Assembly (NCBI GenBank): GCA_946811695.1
Contig: OX328123.1
Location: forward strand, 147,814,171 to 147,878,170
Source of the DNA: Gonocerus acuteangulatus
Taxonomy: Eukaryota > Arthropoda > Insecta > Hemiptera > Coreidae
Direction of reading: 5' to 3'
DNA length: 64,000 nt
Both the position numbers and the translations under genes were made by a program. Positions within the stretch are counted from its first letter, which is position 1; each line of letters opens with the position of its first letter. This document shows, piece after piece, positions 32,999 to 44,684 of the stretch. The notes under the pieces were generated by a model. The model ran no database searches. It saw only the letters and a list, made by a program, of their open reading frames with translations, and was not told the origin of the DNA.

Positions 32999-34340
32999 CA
33001 CTTTTTTTGTTATTAACCTTTCATTTTTATTCTGTATGCTATTTGCAGCATATTTTTTTTTACTTGTTTTTTCTCAAGGGAATATGAGGACCTCTGTATA
33101 TGAGGTGCTGATTTCCTTTCAATTGGAAAGTGATCTTCACGATATAGAAGAAAATATTCCAAGATTTTCACATTGAATGCCGTAATATTCATTTTATTTT
33201 TAACGTATTTTATGTAGAAGCAGTCCAAATTTCATTTCTTACACATTATTCTTTAGTAACCCTTTATTTTGCTGTTCATGTTTCACGTCGAATTGACGCT
33301 TCTTCAGAAGTACTACTCAAAACCTCAACCTCAGAGAACATTCCGAAGATTCTACCCTTAAGAGGTTATTAGAAGATAATGTTTATAAATTTGACATTCT
33401 GCGTCACAAAATACATTGTGAAATATAGGATTTTCATGTTCTAATATCTATTTTTTTTAGAGGCTTATGTGTGGAATGTGGCTAGTGTAGTATTAAAACT
33501 TACCCTTTACATATCGTAGGTATGCTGACGTACCTCTCGAATTTACCGGCACATAAACAAGTCAATTGCTGTACTCCCTTGCGGCATGAGGTACCGATAA
33601 TTATAATCTTGTTTTACGCGGATTTAAAAAAACTTAATTCGAGTATTAAAATAGGTTGGCATAAAATAATAGTTGGCTTTGCTTGGACACGATACTAAAC
33701 CTACGCCCTGGATTCAATCAAACAGTACGATCCCTCCCTTAAAATGAATGTTTTAAAAGAAAATATCTAAGGAATAAATATAAAATTTCTGCAGAATAAG
33801 AGAAGACGAGTATAGAGAAATATCAGATCGATATGTGAGTAAGGCTGGACAAGACGTCTTGACTGACAGCCCTGACACTTCCTCCGTGTTCAATCGGACC
33901 CTGTCCTGACCAAGACTCTCGTCTGACATATTTCCCATTTTGGTCATTTTCCATCTCCTTTTCTGTTCCAAGAACGCAGATAATCGATTCCCGTTTCTTC
34001 GGTCATCTTTGTTCTGTTGTTATCATTTGAGGCCGGTGACGCAACACGAAGTAAATTGTCCAGTAGAATTCCGCTTTTGCTATCAATATTTCCTTTGTGT
34101 TATTAATTACTAATATATCGAATTATTGCGGAATATTTATCATTTAATAATGTAAAATGTTATGGTAATGTTAAATTATGTTTTATAATAATATAAAAAT
34201 GTCCATAAACAAGGGTACACGGTAAGATAATGCAACATTCCAATACAAGTTATTATTCTTGGACAAAATAACAATTAAATCTAATTAATTAATTTGCCTT
34301 TGTTGCGAAACAAATAAATAAATAAATAATTAATTCATTA
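32999..34340. other. Intergenic
   Basis: No gene supported. CTGACAG occurs at 33,863 in a more complex patch (33,830-34,000). Confidence 0.3.
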
Positions 34341-34427
34341 CAACGAAAATTGTCCAGACCGTCCCTAAGGGTGTACTGGGTACAAGACGCTCACTTAAAT
34401 TAATTTATGGGTACTTGCAAAAGGGAA
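34341..34427 (+). repeat. SINE family 1 body fragment
   Basis: GACCGTCCCTAAGG, then TTAATTTATGGGTAC and AAGGGAAATTC, in the order seen in the SINE at 40,570-40,660. Confidence 0.55.
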
Positions 34428-34747
34428 ATTCTGGGGAACGGAGCACAGGACCTACCACACTATCTTTCTAGTATCCCTTGTAGTCATGAATCAGAATACA
34501 TAGGTATATTCTGGGGAACGGAGCACAGGACCTACCACACTATCTTTCTAGTATCCCTTGTAGTCATGAATCAGAATACATAGGTATATTCTGGGGAACG
34601 GAGCACAGGACCTACCACACTATCTTTCTAGTATCCCTTGTAGTCATGAATCAGAATACATAGGTATATTCTGGGGAACGGAGCACAGGACCTACCACAC
34701 TATCTTTCTAGTATCCCTTGTAGTCATGAATCAGAATACATAGGTAT
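34428..34747 (+). repeat. Four identical 80-bp units derived from a SINE tail
   Basis: ATTCTGGGGAACGGAGCACA starts at 34,428, 34,508, 34,588 and 34,668. Each unit contains ACCACACTATCTTTCTAGTA and GTAGTCATGAATCAGAATAC, the counterpart of the SINE tail at 40,660-40,740. The four units look identical by eye. Confidence 0.95.
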
Positions 34748-34984
34748 ATTCTGAGCAAGGATGGATGCAGATTGGGAGGGAAATGATGAATTGTGGATAT
34801 AATAGTGGCAAACTGATAAAAATATAAAAATAGTCTTTTTTTTTCTTTTTTGTTTCTATTGATTTTATAGAACTAATTTCTAGAAAAACACTAGGTAATG
34901 TTCAATTTACCCGTTTATTAATACCTTAGTTGTTCTAATAATTTAACAGCAAATGTTCTTTTATAATAAGTTATTATTATTAGT

Positions 34985-35155
34985 ATAAATTGGTATTAAT
35001 TTCTGTTTTTTTTCTTGTCATTTTAGCAGACGAAGTCTACCAAAGAGTAGCCGAAACGTCCTGAATATAGATTTTTTTACAAAAATCGTATTGAGGTTTC
35101 TTTAGCCGAATCCCAACTATTCCATCTTTGCTTATCACCTCGACGGCTAACTATC
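34985..35155 (+). repeat. Retroelement-like tail with hammerhead-like core
   Basis: CAGACGAAGTCTACCAAAGA then GTAGCCGAAACG at 35,027-35,059, followed by TTTAGCCGAATCCCAACTAT and ACCTCGACGGCTAACTATCT. Shares its order with 8,395-8,545 and inverted 43,755-43,875. Confidence 0.6.
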
Positions 35156-35528
35156 TAATCTTCATCATTATAAAAATGTAGTAAAATATATTAATATACT
35201 AACCCTCAACTCGTAACATACGTCTTAGAGACGCCTAGGCATAGTATTTTCCGCATTGTGGTGTTTAGAACAATTTGTAAAATTAAACCTCCAGTGTATG
35301 CTCACTTTAGATAATGTAAAAACGCTAGTGAAATTTTAAGCGGATTTATTCTATTTTGTGGTTGTAATAAGGCTCTAATTAAAAAGTACACCGTCTAGTA
35401 TACGCCTTTTATTAATAGTGCTCATTTTTATGTCCGTCTCTACTAGTATTTTTTTTTTTTTTCTAGCGCAGGGCTATGTATAGCTTTCCACACTTCCTAA
35501 ACATTCATGGTGAAGCAGGGAATTCCAT
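35156..35528. other. Intergenic
   Basis: No gene seen. A T run at about 35,448-35,463 is followed by CTAGCGCAGGGCTATGTATAG, weakly like the 5S-SINE tail. Confidence 0.3.

Positions 35529-35577
<49 letters not shown>
35529..35577. repeat. (TA)n microsatellite
   Basis: TA array. Confidence 0.96.
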
Positions 35578-35578
<1 letters not shown>

Positions 35579-35809
35579 GAGTAGTATATGCTTATATATA
35601 TGGGACGGTATTAATGAAGATGGAAACTGGAGGACGTGGCTGCTGAAGAAGATGAGTAGTGTAATTAAAGAGAGGCGAGAGATAGGGGTGTGAGTGACAA
35701 GGGATGTTTTCTTCTTGGCCTACTTGCCGCTAGGTGGCAGCAGTAGGCAAGCCTACTAATTACCACGAACAAGCAGCTTGGTGCTAATAACCTAGCAGTC
35801 CCCACCCGC

Positions 35810-35845
35810 AGACTGTCTGTCAGTCTGTCTGTCTCTCTTGTCGGT
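35810..35845. repeat. (GTCT)n-like patch
   Basis: CTGTCTGTCAGTCTGTCTGT and flanks. Confidence 0.8.
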
Positions 35846-35935
35846 CTCTTTGTGTTCCGCCTGACACCATTGTAGGCATCGCGCAGTCTCACATGCCTCC
35901 TTCTTTGCCTCTGACGTTATGACAATTAGAAGGGT

Positions 35936-35940
<5 letters not shown>

Positions 35941-35967
<27 letters not shown>
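35941..35967. repeat. (GA)n microsatellite
   Basis: GA array just before a CT-rich stretch (36,040-36,090). Confidence 0.95.
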
Positions 35968-35971
<4 letters not shown>

Positions 35972-36146
35972 TGAGAGAGGTCGTCTCTCCGTCAGACGAT
36001 CGGCAAGACAAGTTCCTTTGTTCGTTCTGACGTCGTCACTAGCTCGTTCTCTCTCCTTCTATCTTCCGTTCTCTCTATCTCTCTTCTTGATAGGGGAATC
36101 TCCTTTTTAGGCTGTCTTCTGAAGTTCTGACATGTCTTACTCGCTT

Positions 36147-36346
36147 NNNNNNNNNNNNNNNNNNNNNNNNNNNNNNNNNNNNNNNNNNNNNNNNNNNNNN
36201 NNNNNNNNNNNNNNNNNNNNNNNNNNNNNNNNNNNNNNNNNNNNNNNNNNNNNNNNNNNNNNNNNNNNNNNNNNNNNNNNNNNNNNNNNNNNNNNNNNNN
36301 NNNNNNNNNNNNNNNNNNNNNNNNNNNNNNNNNNNNNNNNNNNNNN
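36147..36346. other. Assembly gap, 200 N
   Basis: Run of exactly 200 N. Likely a placeholder, so the true size is unknown. Flanks are CT/GA-rich. Reading frames across it are meaningless. Confidence 1.
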
Positions 36347-36949
36347 AGTGGACCCACATAGTCACCTTGCAGCACACCGCCTCCTTCTCTTGTCCTACAC
36401 CTGTTGGCTCCCTTCATCATCAGACTTTCTTTACTCTGCTTCAACGTTTTTCATTCAAATTTTAGTAAAATTATTTAACTGTCTAATTATTTTAGTCCTT
36501 GTACATCTCCAACCTAATTATCGATTCCTCTTGTCTTAAGTTCTGTTTTTCTGCAGATTTAAAGGAATTTTGTAGTTCTTCAGTTGTATTATTATCTGTT
36601 TTAAATTTGGAGCTTAAGCGATTTTTTAACAAATGTGAAGTAAGGTTCACAGAATAATCAAAAACCTCCTAAAATATATTGAACGTTCTCTTATCAATTT
36701 AATATCAGAATAATTTGCTAAAAACCATTTTACTGTAAAGAAATCATTTTTGAGATAAGTACTACAGATTTATGTTGTTTGGGTAGATTTTTAATAACCT
36801 CATTTTCAAACCAAATATATACTGTACTTGAAATGTTTAATGAACTGATTGTCAATGTGCCGTGAATTTCACAGCCTCCTGGCATCTTAATTATCGCGTG
36901 ATGACCGCTAGATATACTCAGTCAAATACATGTTTATTTATAAACATAT
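36347..36949. other. Intergenic, AT-rich
   Basis: No gene supported. Confidence 0.3.
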
Positions 36950-37225
36950 CAGTCCCGTAAGAGGCCAGAAGGGCCCAGTGGGGCAGATACTATATAGGTA
37001 CTTGATTTATGATAATTATGCACTCTAGGGAGATAGTATTGTCAGCACTATGCCCCGGCTGCCTGATTTTTCCCTTGGTAGGTACCCATTAATAAATTAA
37101 TTTAAAATCTGCGTTGGTTCATGGGCGGCCAGGGAGGCCGAATCGAACCCACGATCGAAGACATTAGAAGATATAAATCTTTAGTGCTTGCTTGGGATTT
37201 GAACCCACTTCCTCCGCCATATTAT
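36950..37225 (-). repeat. tRNA-type SINE family 1 (minus)
   Basis: Reverse complement follows the copy at 40,448-40,790 block for block: GTGGGTTCAAATCCCAAGC (good box B), AAGCACTAAAGATTTATATC, GTGGGTTCGATTCGGCCTCC, AATGGGTACCT, AATCAGGCAGCCGGGGCATA and the end CCCAC..GGGCC..CCTCTTACGGGACTGATA. The box-A part is interrupted or replaced by a MITE end. Confidence 0.85.
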
Positions 37226-37335
37226 AGTCCTGCCAGAAACAAAAGAACCAGGAGGGGCGTGGCTGAAGGGGAGATAGTTCTTCCCCTAAATGGGCTGGAG
37301 GCAGCGCGTGCGCACTACCTGGTACACATATACCT
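37221..37335. mobile_element. MITE fragment abutting the SINE head
   Basis: TATAGTCCTGCCAGAAACAA, AGGGGCGTGGCTG and GGCAGCGCGTGCGCACTACC match the complete MITE at 54,352-54,484 in order. The second inverted repeat is missing. Confidence 0.6.
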
Positions 37336-37790
37336 GAATATAAAGCCTTCAATTTAGTCATTGCTGATATCTATTGGCCTGTTTTTGTGCCTACCACCAG
37401 ATTTAACTCTTTCTCCGTGTATTCTTTGATGTATTATAAGCAGGTATATTTGAGTCATTCCTGGATGCCCATTATACTGCTGTGAATGCATTATTCAATG
37501 CTTTAATCAGTTTCCCCTTTTAAACATCTTTGTAGTGCGTCACAATACGGTTGAAGGTCTCATTATATTTGTTTCCATTTCTTTCTTTCACGTTCGCCAG
37601 GTGTTTTTGATACCCTTATCAACCTCACTTTTCTCAAAAGAATTTTCTTTTCTTTTTTTTTTGTAAATCCCTCCGTGATAGTGTCCTCTGACATATTGAT
37701 TGAAAGATGACAGCAAATTGGTCTATTACTCTGATACTGGCGCATGCAACCAACCATCAAATGTGTCTATTTTAATTTTTGAAGGACTCG
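37336..37790. other. Intergenic
   Basis: No gene seen. Confidence 0.3.
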
Positions 37791-38045
37791 AATTTCCCAC
37801 GCTGATGGACTAGACCTAGTAAATTGTCATTAGCGCTGACCGGTCTGGGTAATTTACTGCGCGACATTGCACGTCGAGCGGACATGTTGCCCACGTACAT
37901 AATTCAGAATCAATCCTCATCCAATAGGAGCTAATTAATCCGCTAGTTTGTGTCTCTGGTGACACATAGAACCAGCCATCTGTCAGCTTATGACGTCACG
38001 GCCTGTCTCGCTCCAATGCCTCCTAGATCAACCTCTCTCAAATGC
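37791..38045. promoter_or_regulatory. Possible regulatory island
   Basis: Sequence complexity and GC content rise visibly. It contains TGACGTCA (CRE palindrome, 37,990), CTGTCAG (37,980), TAATTAATCC (homeodomain-like), ATCCAATAGG (CCAAT-like) and GACCGGT. No gene adjacent. Function is inference. Confidence 0.3.
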
Positions 38046-38229
38046 CATCTATATTGTCAAATCAATGAGAAACGGCCATTTAATCATAGTAATTAAATTA
38101 ATTGCTACTTTTCGTTTTCGGTATGTAGTATATTTATTGACGATTAAGATACATCATATTGATTATGAAATTATAATATTTATTTGAACTATTTTTAGTT
38201 ATATAAATTTGTTATTTCAAATTATAATG

Positions 38230-38440
38230 CGAGTAAAAAAATGACACCGGCCCTCCCGAGACCACGTGCCCTGACCAATTGTCCTCCTGCCCCCTTCTCG
38301 GTGACCTTGTTCGCTACATAACTTTTTTAGGAAGTTGTAAAAACAGCGCCTTCATTTCCTGTTTTCAAAGGCAACCATTCCTGGCGTGATTAGAATTCGT
38401 TATTTTGGCGCTGAAGTTGTCCAAACTTGTTAGGAAATGG
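38230..38440. other. Higher-complexity stretch
   Basis: GC-richer than surroundings, with ACCACGTG (E-box-like) and TTTTGGCGCTGAAG. No coding frame. Confidence 0.25.
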
Positions 38441-38623
38441 GTAAACCCAAAACAATCCATTAATTTTTTTTTAAATTTTAATCTGTAATTGCAATTAACT
38501 CGTATTATTGAGAAGAAAAAAAAAACATTCAAAAAATCACAACACTTTTATTAGAACATGTTTAGCTCTTCTGAAATTTTAAGTGACGTTTTCTCCATGA
38601 TTTCTCATATTTCTTATGAAATA

Positions 38624-38750
38624 AGAAAAAAAAAAAAAAAAAAAATTTGAATACTTTACTTCTTTAGTAAGCAAACGATATTAGTTTCAATAAATAGTTG
38701 ACGTCTGTAATACCCCCCCCCCAAAAAAAAAAAAAAAAAAAAAAAAAACT
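38624..38750. repeat. Poly-A and C/A homopolymer runs
   Basis: A run at 38,626-38,645 and C9 followed by about 26 A at 38,714-38,748. Confidence 0.9.
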
Positions 38751-39740
38751 ACTGACTCCTATTACTGTTATGATAGCTCAAAAAATTCTAATCTTTCTTT
38801 ATTAGATATTCTGTTAACGAGGCTTAAAAGCGATTCAAGAAATGTATCCACGGATGAATTTTATAGAGAACGAAGACATGACGTTTCTAACCCGACCTTG
38901 AGTGGGTGAATTTTTTAATGTTAATATCGCAGTTTAGAAATTTTAGCAACCAATCGGTGGGACCTCGTAGTCGAATATAAAGCGAAAAGACTGATTCGAT
39001 TGATGTTCGTCCGCTGCTGATCTCCATGGCCTCTGTGTTAGTAGTGCTATTAGCGCACTCTGGACACACGCGATAGTACTAAAGCTATTTCTAATTCCGG
39101 TCCTGACGTACCCGTTCAAAAACGATTCGTTCATCCGACCCGTTCCCGCCTTGATCTTATCGATATGATTATACACTCTCTATGGCGGCCATCATATTTT
39201 GGTACGGCACCGTAGTTTATTAGTGTTTTGTATTCCTGTACAGTTTTTTATTTATTTTGTTTTTCTCTTATCGAAGGCCTTCAGTCATGTTCTGGTCTGA
39301 GTTATGATTGGATCGTGAAGTCCTGGCCTCTCTCCGATTTGAATAAACTAAATGAGTACAAATTTACATTCGACTGCATAAATATATTGCTCTGTAGAAG
39401 AAATGCATATATTATGCAAGCATTGACATCCCCCTGAAATGAATCCTATTGCTGTTCTGTTCAATTATCCTACTACTTTTTTTGTATGCATTTATACTTA
39501 CACACATTCACATTCACTAATATTCGACGGTTATTTAAATGGAGGTTGTGGATTCTTAAAATTTGTGGTCTAGTAACAAAAATTATTACTAACCCAGATC
39601 ACGCCTACAGAAATTTTCCTACATGATTTATTATTTCTGTCAGACTTATTACTTCAATGGCATTGAATTGAGTTAAAGGAGGATCTTTATGTTTGATCTT
39701 CCAAGAGATCAAGGACACGTGTAACTAGTGGCGGTTTTTT
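38751..39740. other. Intergenic
   Basis: Short frames at 38,887-39,437 show no known motif. Confidence 0.3.
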
Positions 39741-39774
39741 CGTTCCGTTTTCGCGGGGTTTTCACAGAGCATGC

Positions 39775-40152
39775 TCACACCATACCCCTAGCTAATTGGA
39801 CAGACAGCCGGTAGAGTCCCATCCAGAATCCATCACGTCCTAGGAGTCCTGTTCCCCGAGGTACGTGAGATACCGCCGTCTCGGACTCCTGGAAAATGCC
39901 GGGGGAACCGCACGTATATCTAGCGAAGAGTACGTAACCCCATTCGCTCTTAGAGTCTTTCCACGTTTTAAACTTTAAAACGCGCCTCGCATGCTGCTGC
40001 TTGATGCGTATTGTCTGCTTATCCACATCTCCTCGTCTTTTATCTGTGGATTTACACGCTTCCTTGTCTCCAATTATGTTTACTGCACGAAGCTTACAGT
40101 ACGTACAATATTCTGAAGTGACAAATGGACTAAAAAATGTCTTCATGTTCAA
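39775..40152 (-). other. 125-codon minus-strand frame, not recognised
   Basis: One of the longer non-repeat frames in the window. It is Lys/Arg-rich in its middle and starts MNMKTFFSPFVTSEYCTYCK. I see no domain, no signal peptide and no clear splice partner. Its sequence is not low-complexity and no other copy was noticed in the window, so an exon is possible but unsupported. Confidence 0.2.
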
Positions 40153-40447
40153 GAAGTTAAAAAAAGAAGAAACAACCTTTGACAGTCGCAGCGTTCTGTT
40201 GGTCCGACCACAAATGTATGTGATAATGATAGTACATACATTGATGCATGTTCTACTATTTTTGATAAACTACAGGTTGAGTGACTGGAGGAATTTTGTG
40301 ACATTTTAGTGCAATTTTGGACCAATGTAGTTTTGAAGGGTCATTTATAACGACTCGATCTATCAGTAAACTGCAGCATGAATGCATACCCGAGAAAAAG
40401 TTCCCCGTAATTTATTATAATCAATAAATAGGTATTATTTTATATTA

Positions 40448-40790
40448 GTGGGGCGAGGTTAGATCAGTGGTAGAGCACTGGACTAATAAATTTCTGATTT
40501 CAAATCCTGAGCAAGCACTAAAGATTTTTTCTTCTAGTGTCTTCGTTCATGGGTTGAATTCGTCCTCCCTGACCGTCCCTAGGCCAACCCAGCCTTTAAT
40601 TAATTTAATAATGGGTACCTTGGGTGCTAATGACTCCAGCAGTCGAAGCAGCCAAGGGGAAAATCAGGCGGCCGGAGCATAGTACTGACCACACTATCTA
40701 TCTAGTGTGCCGTATGGTCATGAATCAGATACCTCTATAGTATCTGTCCCACAGGGCCCTCGTGGCCTGTTACGGGACTGATTTTTTTTT
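40448..40790 (+). repeat. tRNA-type SINE family 1, most complete copy
   Basis: Head GGGGCGAGGTTAGATCAGTG, GTAGAGCACTGGAC (box A region) and GATTTCAAATCCTGAGC (box B) form a tRNA-like start with pol III promoter boxes. The body has GGGTTGAATTCGTCCTCCCT, TAATGGGTACCTTGGGTGCT, AATGACTCCAGCAGTCGAAG, TCAGGCGGCCGGAGCATAGT, GGTCATGAATCAGATACCT and CCCACAGGGCCCTCGTGGCC. The tail is GGGACTGATTTTTTTT. Other copies: 36,950-37,225, 32,770-32,943, 34,341-34,750 and 61,787-61,835. Confidence 0.85.
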
Positions 40791-40903
40791 GTTTATATTA
40801 GTACCGTAATTATATAATTATTTTTCAAGGATATATAAAATAATCATTAGCCCGTCTATAGTTATTATGAAATCTAACAAAAGTATTATAAAAATTATGT
40901 TTC

Positions 40904-40946
<43 letters not shown>
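40904..40946. repeat. (TA)n microsatellite
   Basis: TA array. Confidence 0.96.
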
Positions 40947-40952
<6 letters not shown>

Positions 40953-41312
40953 CTGTCCTGATTTAGATCAAAATCGGTCATTTTTCTGAAAAGTAGAAAT
41001 ATTTTCTATTAGTCAGTTATAAAGTGTTTAATGATTATTAAACTGAATGATGTGAAATTCTCAATGAGAGGAGCCAGTACATAGACAGTATCTTAACATA
41101 TCTACGAAGTACAGGATTATATGAAGGTCCCAAAGACAGATTACATTACTACATTCTTATCCAATGAATAAGTTCATACTCAGAATAGTATATAGTTAAA
41201 ATTTCTTTTATTAATTTTAATTCCTATAGTAATAACTTCATTTGAAATAAATGAATTCTGCATTCAAATATGAGAATTCACAATAACTTCCTGGTTTCTT
41301 AGAAGACTTACC

Positions 41313-41388
41313 TCGGTGTGCTTATCGTCCACAATACGAAACCCTTAAAATCGGTGTGCTTATCGTCCACAATACGAAACCCTTAAAA
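41313..41388. repeat. Two identical 38-bp units
   Basis: TCGGTGTGCTTATCGTCCAC..AATACGAAACCCTTAAAA occurs twice head to tail. Confidence 0.95.
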
Positions 41389-41639
41389 TAAAATAAATAA
41401 TGATTATTGACGCAATGAATTATTTTTGTAAGCTTTTGTTGCTTCCGGTGTGAAATGAAATGATGTTAACCCTTAATGGCCTACTCTACATCTTCATAAG
41501 ATTACTTCCAGGTCACCATGAATTTTTAAACATTTTTCGGAAATTATAGGCATATATGTGGATGTTAATTTGTAAAACAGTGTCGAATTCAGATTCATAA
41601 TGTTTAAAAGCAGGCAGATAATCAATATAAGCATGTTTT

Positions 41640-41900
41640 GACCGGTGGTAGATAGGAGTGGCCTGTCGACGACACGGCTTCCCTCAATAAATCTGGTTGA
41701 CGCGGGCCCGGGAAAAGACTGACGTGTTGGCGGGCATATTTCAAGTCTGCCGCTAGCAGCGCACCCCAGCAGCCACAGAACGAACTACATCAGTCATCAT
41801 TTATCAATTAACAGCGAGCAGATGTCCTTACTCAACCAGCAACCCCATTTACCCCCTGACACTCAACCATCCCTGTACAAGGGCTGGTACTTAGTACAGG
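41640..41900. promoter_or_regulatory. Possible regulatory island
   Basis: Higher GC and complexity, with GACCGGTGG, GACGCGGGCCCGGGAAAAGA, GTTGGCGGGC, CAGCAGCC and ATCAATTAAC motifs. No repeat copy or coding frame noticed. Function is inference. Confidence 0.25.
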
Positions 41901-42117
41901 AAATGGAGGGGAGTAACATAACTTCGTTAAAAAAATTAATTTTCATTGTTTGTTTTTATTCATTTTTAAAAAAAATCAGCTGTTGTTCGTCGTTCAAATA
42001 GTACGAGGATACGATTTTTTCTTATTATTTGTGGTTCTGTTTTTACAAAAAATCAAATTTTCTCGGCCACTTTCCCCATTTTTAAACCAGCACACTTTTT
42101 TTTTTGTTTGCCACAAA

Positions 42118-42255
42118 ATTATTCCTTGGATCAATTGGCATATCATCCATAGCGCAGGTGGGAATTTTCTCGACGGGCCCTCAAATTAGAAAAATCCCGA
42201 CAGCTGGTGGGACTCGAACCCGTATCTCCCCCATGGGAATAGAAGGAGTACACTA
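42118..42255 (-). repeat. tRNA-type SINE family 2 (minus)
   Basis: Minus strand: CATGGGGGAGATACGGGTTC, GAGTCCCACC (box B GGTTCGAGTCCC), then CTGTCGGGATTTTTC and GAAAATTCCCACCTGCGC, as in 10,268-10,430. Confidence 0.65.
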
Positions 42256-42880
42256 GAGCTAGATTTTATTAAAATAAATATTTTCTTGTGTGGGCAGAAG
42301 GTTAATGAATAAAATTGCTAATTAAAATAATCGTAAAATAGAAGGATATAATACAAAATTACTAAAAATAGAGACCAAATATAATATTCATGAAAATTGG
42401 AATTCCCTCTATTGATTTAATATTAGAGAATCATTGCAATAGCTTAAAAAAAAATTAAACAAGACGTTAACCCCAAAGGTTGGACACGTGTTAAATCCAA
42501 TAAAAAAAAAAAAAAAACACAAGACGTTTAAAACGATACATATGTTTGACTTCGCAAATGATAAAAAACTTCAGGAATCGTTAAATAAAGGAAAATATAC
42601 AAATCATGAAAAATAGGGTTACAGAAATGGTAAATAAGAAAACTGAAATAAGATATTTAAACCATATATATTTTAATTTATTGGACAAATAAAAAATTGC
42701 TATAGCTATGAATTATAAAAATAGAATTATTTTTTTAATACTGTAACTAATCTTCCTCCGAGTAACTTTATATTTAGACTCTATCGATATTTTAAACAGC
42801 TGACTAGAAACACAGCTGACTGTTGCTATGTAGACTATCATCACTTATGATGTGGTCATTATTTTGGAAGGTTTGCCTTC
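42256..42880. other. Intergenic, very AT-rich
   Basis: No gene seen; A run at about 42,500-42,518. Confidence 0.35.
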
Positions 42881-42884
42881 GTTT

Positions 42885-42990
42885 CATTTGGCAGTATAAA
42901 CTTCTTTGGGTCCTGAAGAGTCATTTGATAATGCGAAACGTGTAGAGCCAATTTTAATAAATTGACGATTATGTTAATTTTGAATTTTAT
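42885..42990 (+). repeat. Retroelement-like tail with hammerhead-like core
   Basis: CTGAAGA-GTCATTTGATAATGC-GAAAC at 42,913-42,938. The GCAT/ATGC-type stem lies between CUGANGA and GAAA. Followed by GTGTAGAGCC and AATAAATTGACG. Confidence 0.45.
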
Positions 42991-43029
42991 CCATGTACGT
43001 TCTGCCTACTCAAGGGAAAAAATACCTAA

Positions 43030-43460
43030 TTATATAGAATGATCAACGCGCTCCAGGTGAGACCAGCTTCTATGTCTCTCTGACGGCTCCTAAATGACGG
43101 ATGCCTCGATTCGCCACTTCTCAGAAACACACACAGTCCGTCACATTGCTATACCGTTCCTTGACAGCAGTCTCAGAACAAGACTAAGATCCTGACGTAG
43201 GAGAGAAAAACGCCCAGGACTCCGGACTCATTAGCCGAGTGGGACTATTAATTGTGCTTGTCCCTTGTTGGATATTTATGCCGGCCAGATGTCCTTCCGT
43301 ACGTCACCAATCCCGATGGTTCCCTTCGTTAGCACCATTTCCTCTCACATAAATATGTCACCCGGACAAAATCCACTTCACAATTCCATTAGACCTTCCG
43401 GAATATGTCCTTCTTCTGATAAGCACTTAACGAACAAGCATCCGCCATTAAATCTTCAAT
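43030..43460. other. Single-copy-like, GC-richer stretch
   Basis: No repeat copy seen. The 65-codon frame at 43,265-43,462 has no known motif. Could hold regulatory DNA. Confidence 0.25.
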
Positions 43461-43754
43461 GATTCCTACCTGCATAGAAACCAAACATGATATTCGTTAA
43501 AATTTGATATAGAAGTTTGCAGGTTTCATAAGCTTCGAATTCATTTCTAATGTCTAGTTTTTTAATGAGGAGCAATATTTCTGTAATCAAGATATATTAA
43601 CAGGAGTATGTATACTATCGCCAGAATGCCCTGAAAGTATGACATATCCCCGCGAGACTTCATATTTAATCCCTAGAGACAAATTTGGTTCTGGAATATA
43701 AATCATTTTATAAGTGTTAGTTTCAAGAAACCTATATCCTAATAATAAGTTATA

Positions 43755-43880
43755 GATAGTTAGCCATCGAGGTGACGAGCAGTCAGGGAACTGTTGGAAT
43801 TTGGCGATACGATACGATTTTTATAAAAAGCTCTATTAAGGACTTTTCGGCTACTTTTTTGTAGCCTTCGTCAGCACTGA
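43755..43880 (-). repeat. Retroelement-like tail with hammerhead-like core (minus)
   Basis: Minus strand: CTGACGAAGGCTACAAAAAA, GTAGCCGAAA (43,845-43,874) with a perfect GGCTAC/GTAGCC stem, then ATCGTATCG, CAAATTCCAACAG and CACCTCGATGGCTAACTATC. Same order as 34,985-35,155. Confidence 0.6.
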
Positions 43881-43891
43881 AAAAAAAAAAT

Positions 43892-43929
43892 CATCGTGAA
43901 AATATACCCTAACCTATATTTTCACGATG
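43892..43929. other. Perfect 15-bp hairpin
   Basis: CATCGTGAAAATATA pairs with TATATTTTCACGATG across an 8-base loop, directly next to the tail element above and its A run. Perhaps part of that element's end. Confidence 0.75.
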
Positions 43930-44684
43930 GTCAGTTAACTGTTAACTTTGGTCTTTCTCTGCCCCCGGCATTCATTCCTTACGAAGGCTACCACTATTTT
44001 AGGCCATTCAGACAAGGTTTTTCGATCATTACAGTTTTATTGCTCTCCTGAAAAGTTAGGAAAATTGACTTACGCGGTTGTGAAATTTGAGTGACAATAT
44101 AGTGACATTTTGTGGCTTTATACAGAAAGAAAAACGGAATTTATCTGTAAACTGTATCTTAAATATTCTGCAATCATCATCAGAGCAATAACTATAGTTT
44201 GGGAAGATATTTAAACAGGCAATATCTTTGTAGATATTATGTACTTATATTAGGAAAAATTATTTTAGCAGCGAAATCATTTCCGATACTCAAACATATA
44301 TATTTTTATTTTTTTTTTGCATATTTTCAGTCTGTATACATATGTTTACATATAATACTATTAGTAAATACATATATCCTAAGCTATTACACATGGAAGA
44401 ATAGAGGGGAGAAGGCAGCCATTGCTGACACTCCCTAATACTTTATTGAGGTGTTATATTTGGTCTCTAGTTCACTTTCTTTTCAGGTGTCACGGTGATC
44501 AAAAGGGATCGCATCTGTGGAAAGAGGTTGGGCAAGGGGATTGGGATGAAAGGATAGCTTGGGAGTGGAGAATCGGGCAATCAAACATTCAGACAAGATC
44601 ATTATAAAAGTGATTAAGTTTTAGGAAGAGTTTTATTTTATTTTTTTTAGAATAGATAAAATCTACATGTTTTGTGTATAAATA

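Noticed and set aside
34428..34747. CRISPR-like array
   Set aside because: Contiguous 80-bp units without unique spacers in a eukaryotic genome.
35992..36539. Frames spanning the N gap
   Set aside because: Unknown bases; no information.
40448..40515. A tRNA gene
   Set aside because: Boxes A and B are present but no acceptor or anticodon stem forms, and the head continues into a repeated body.
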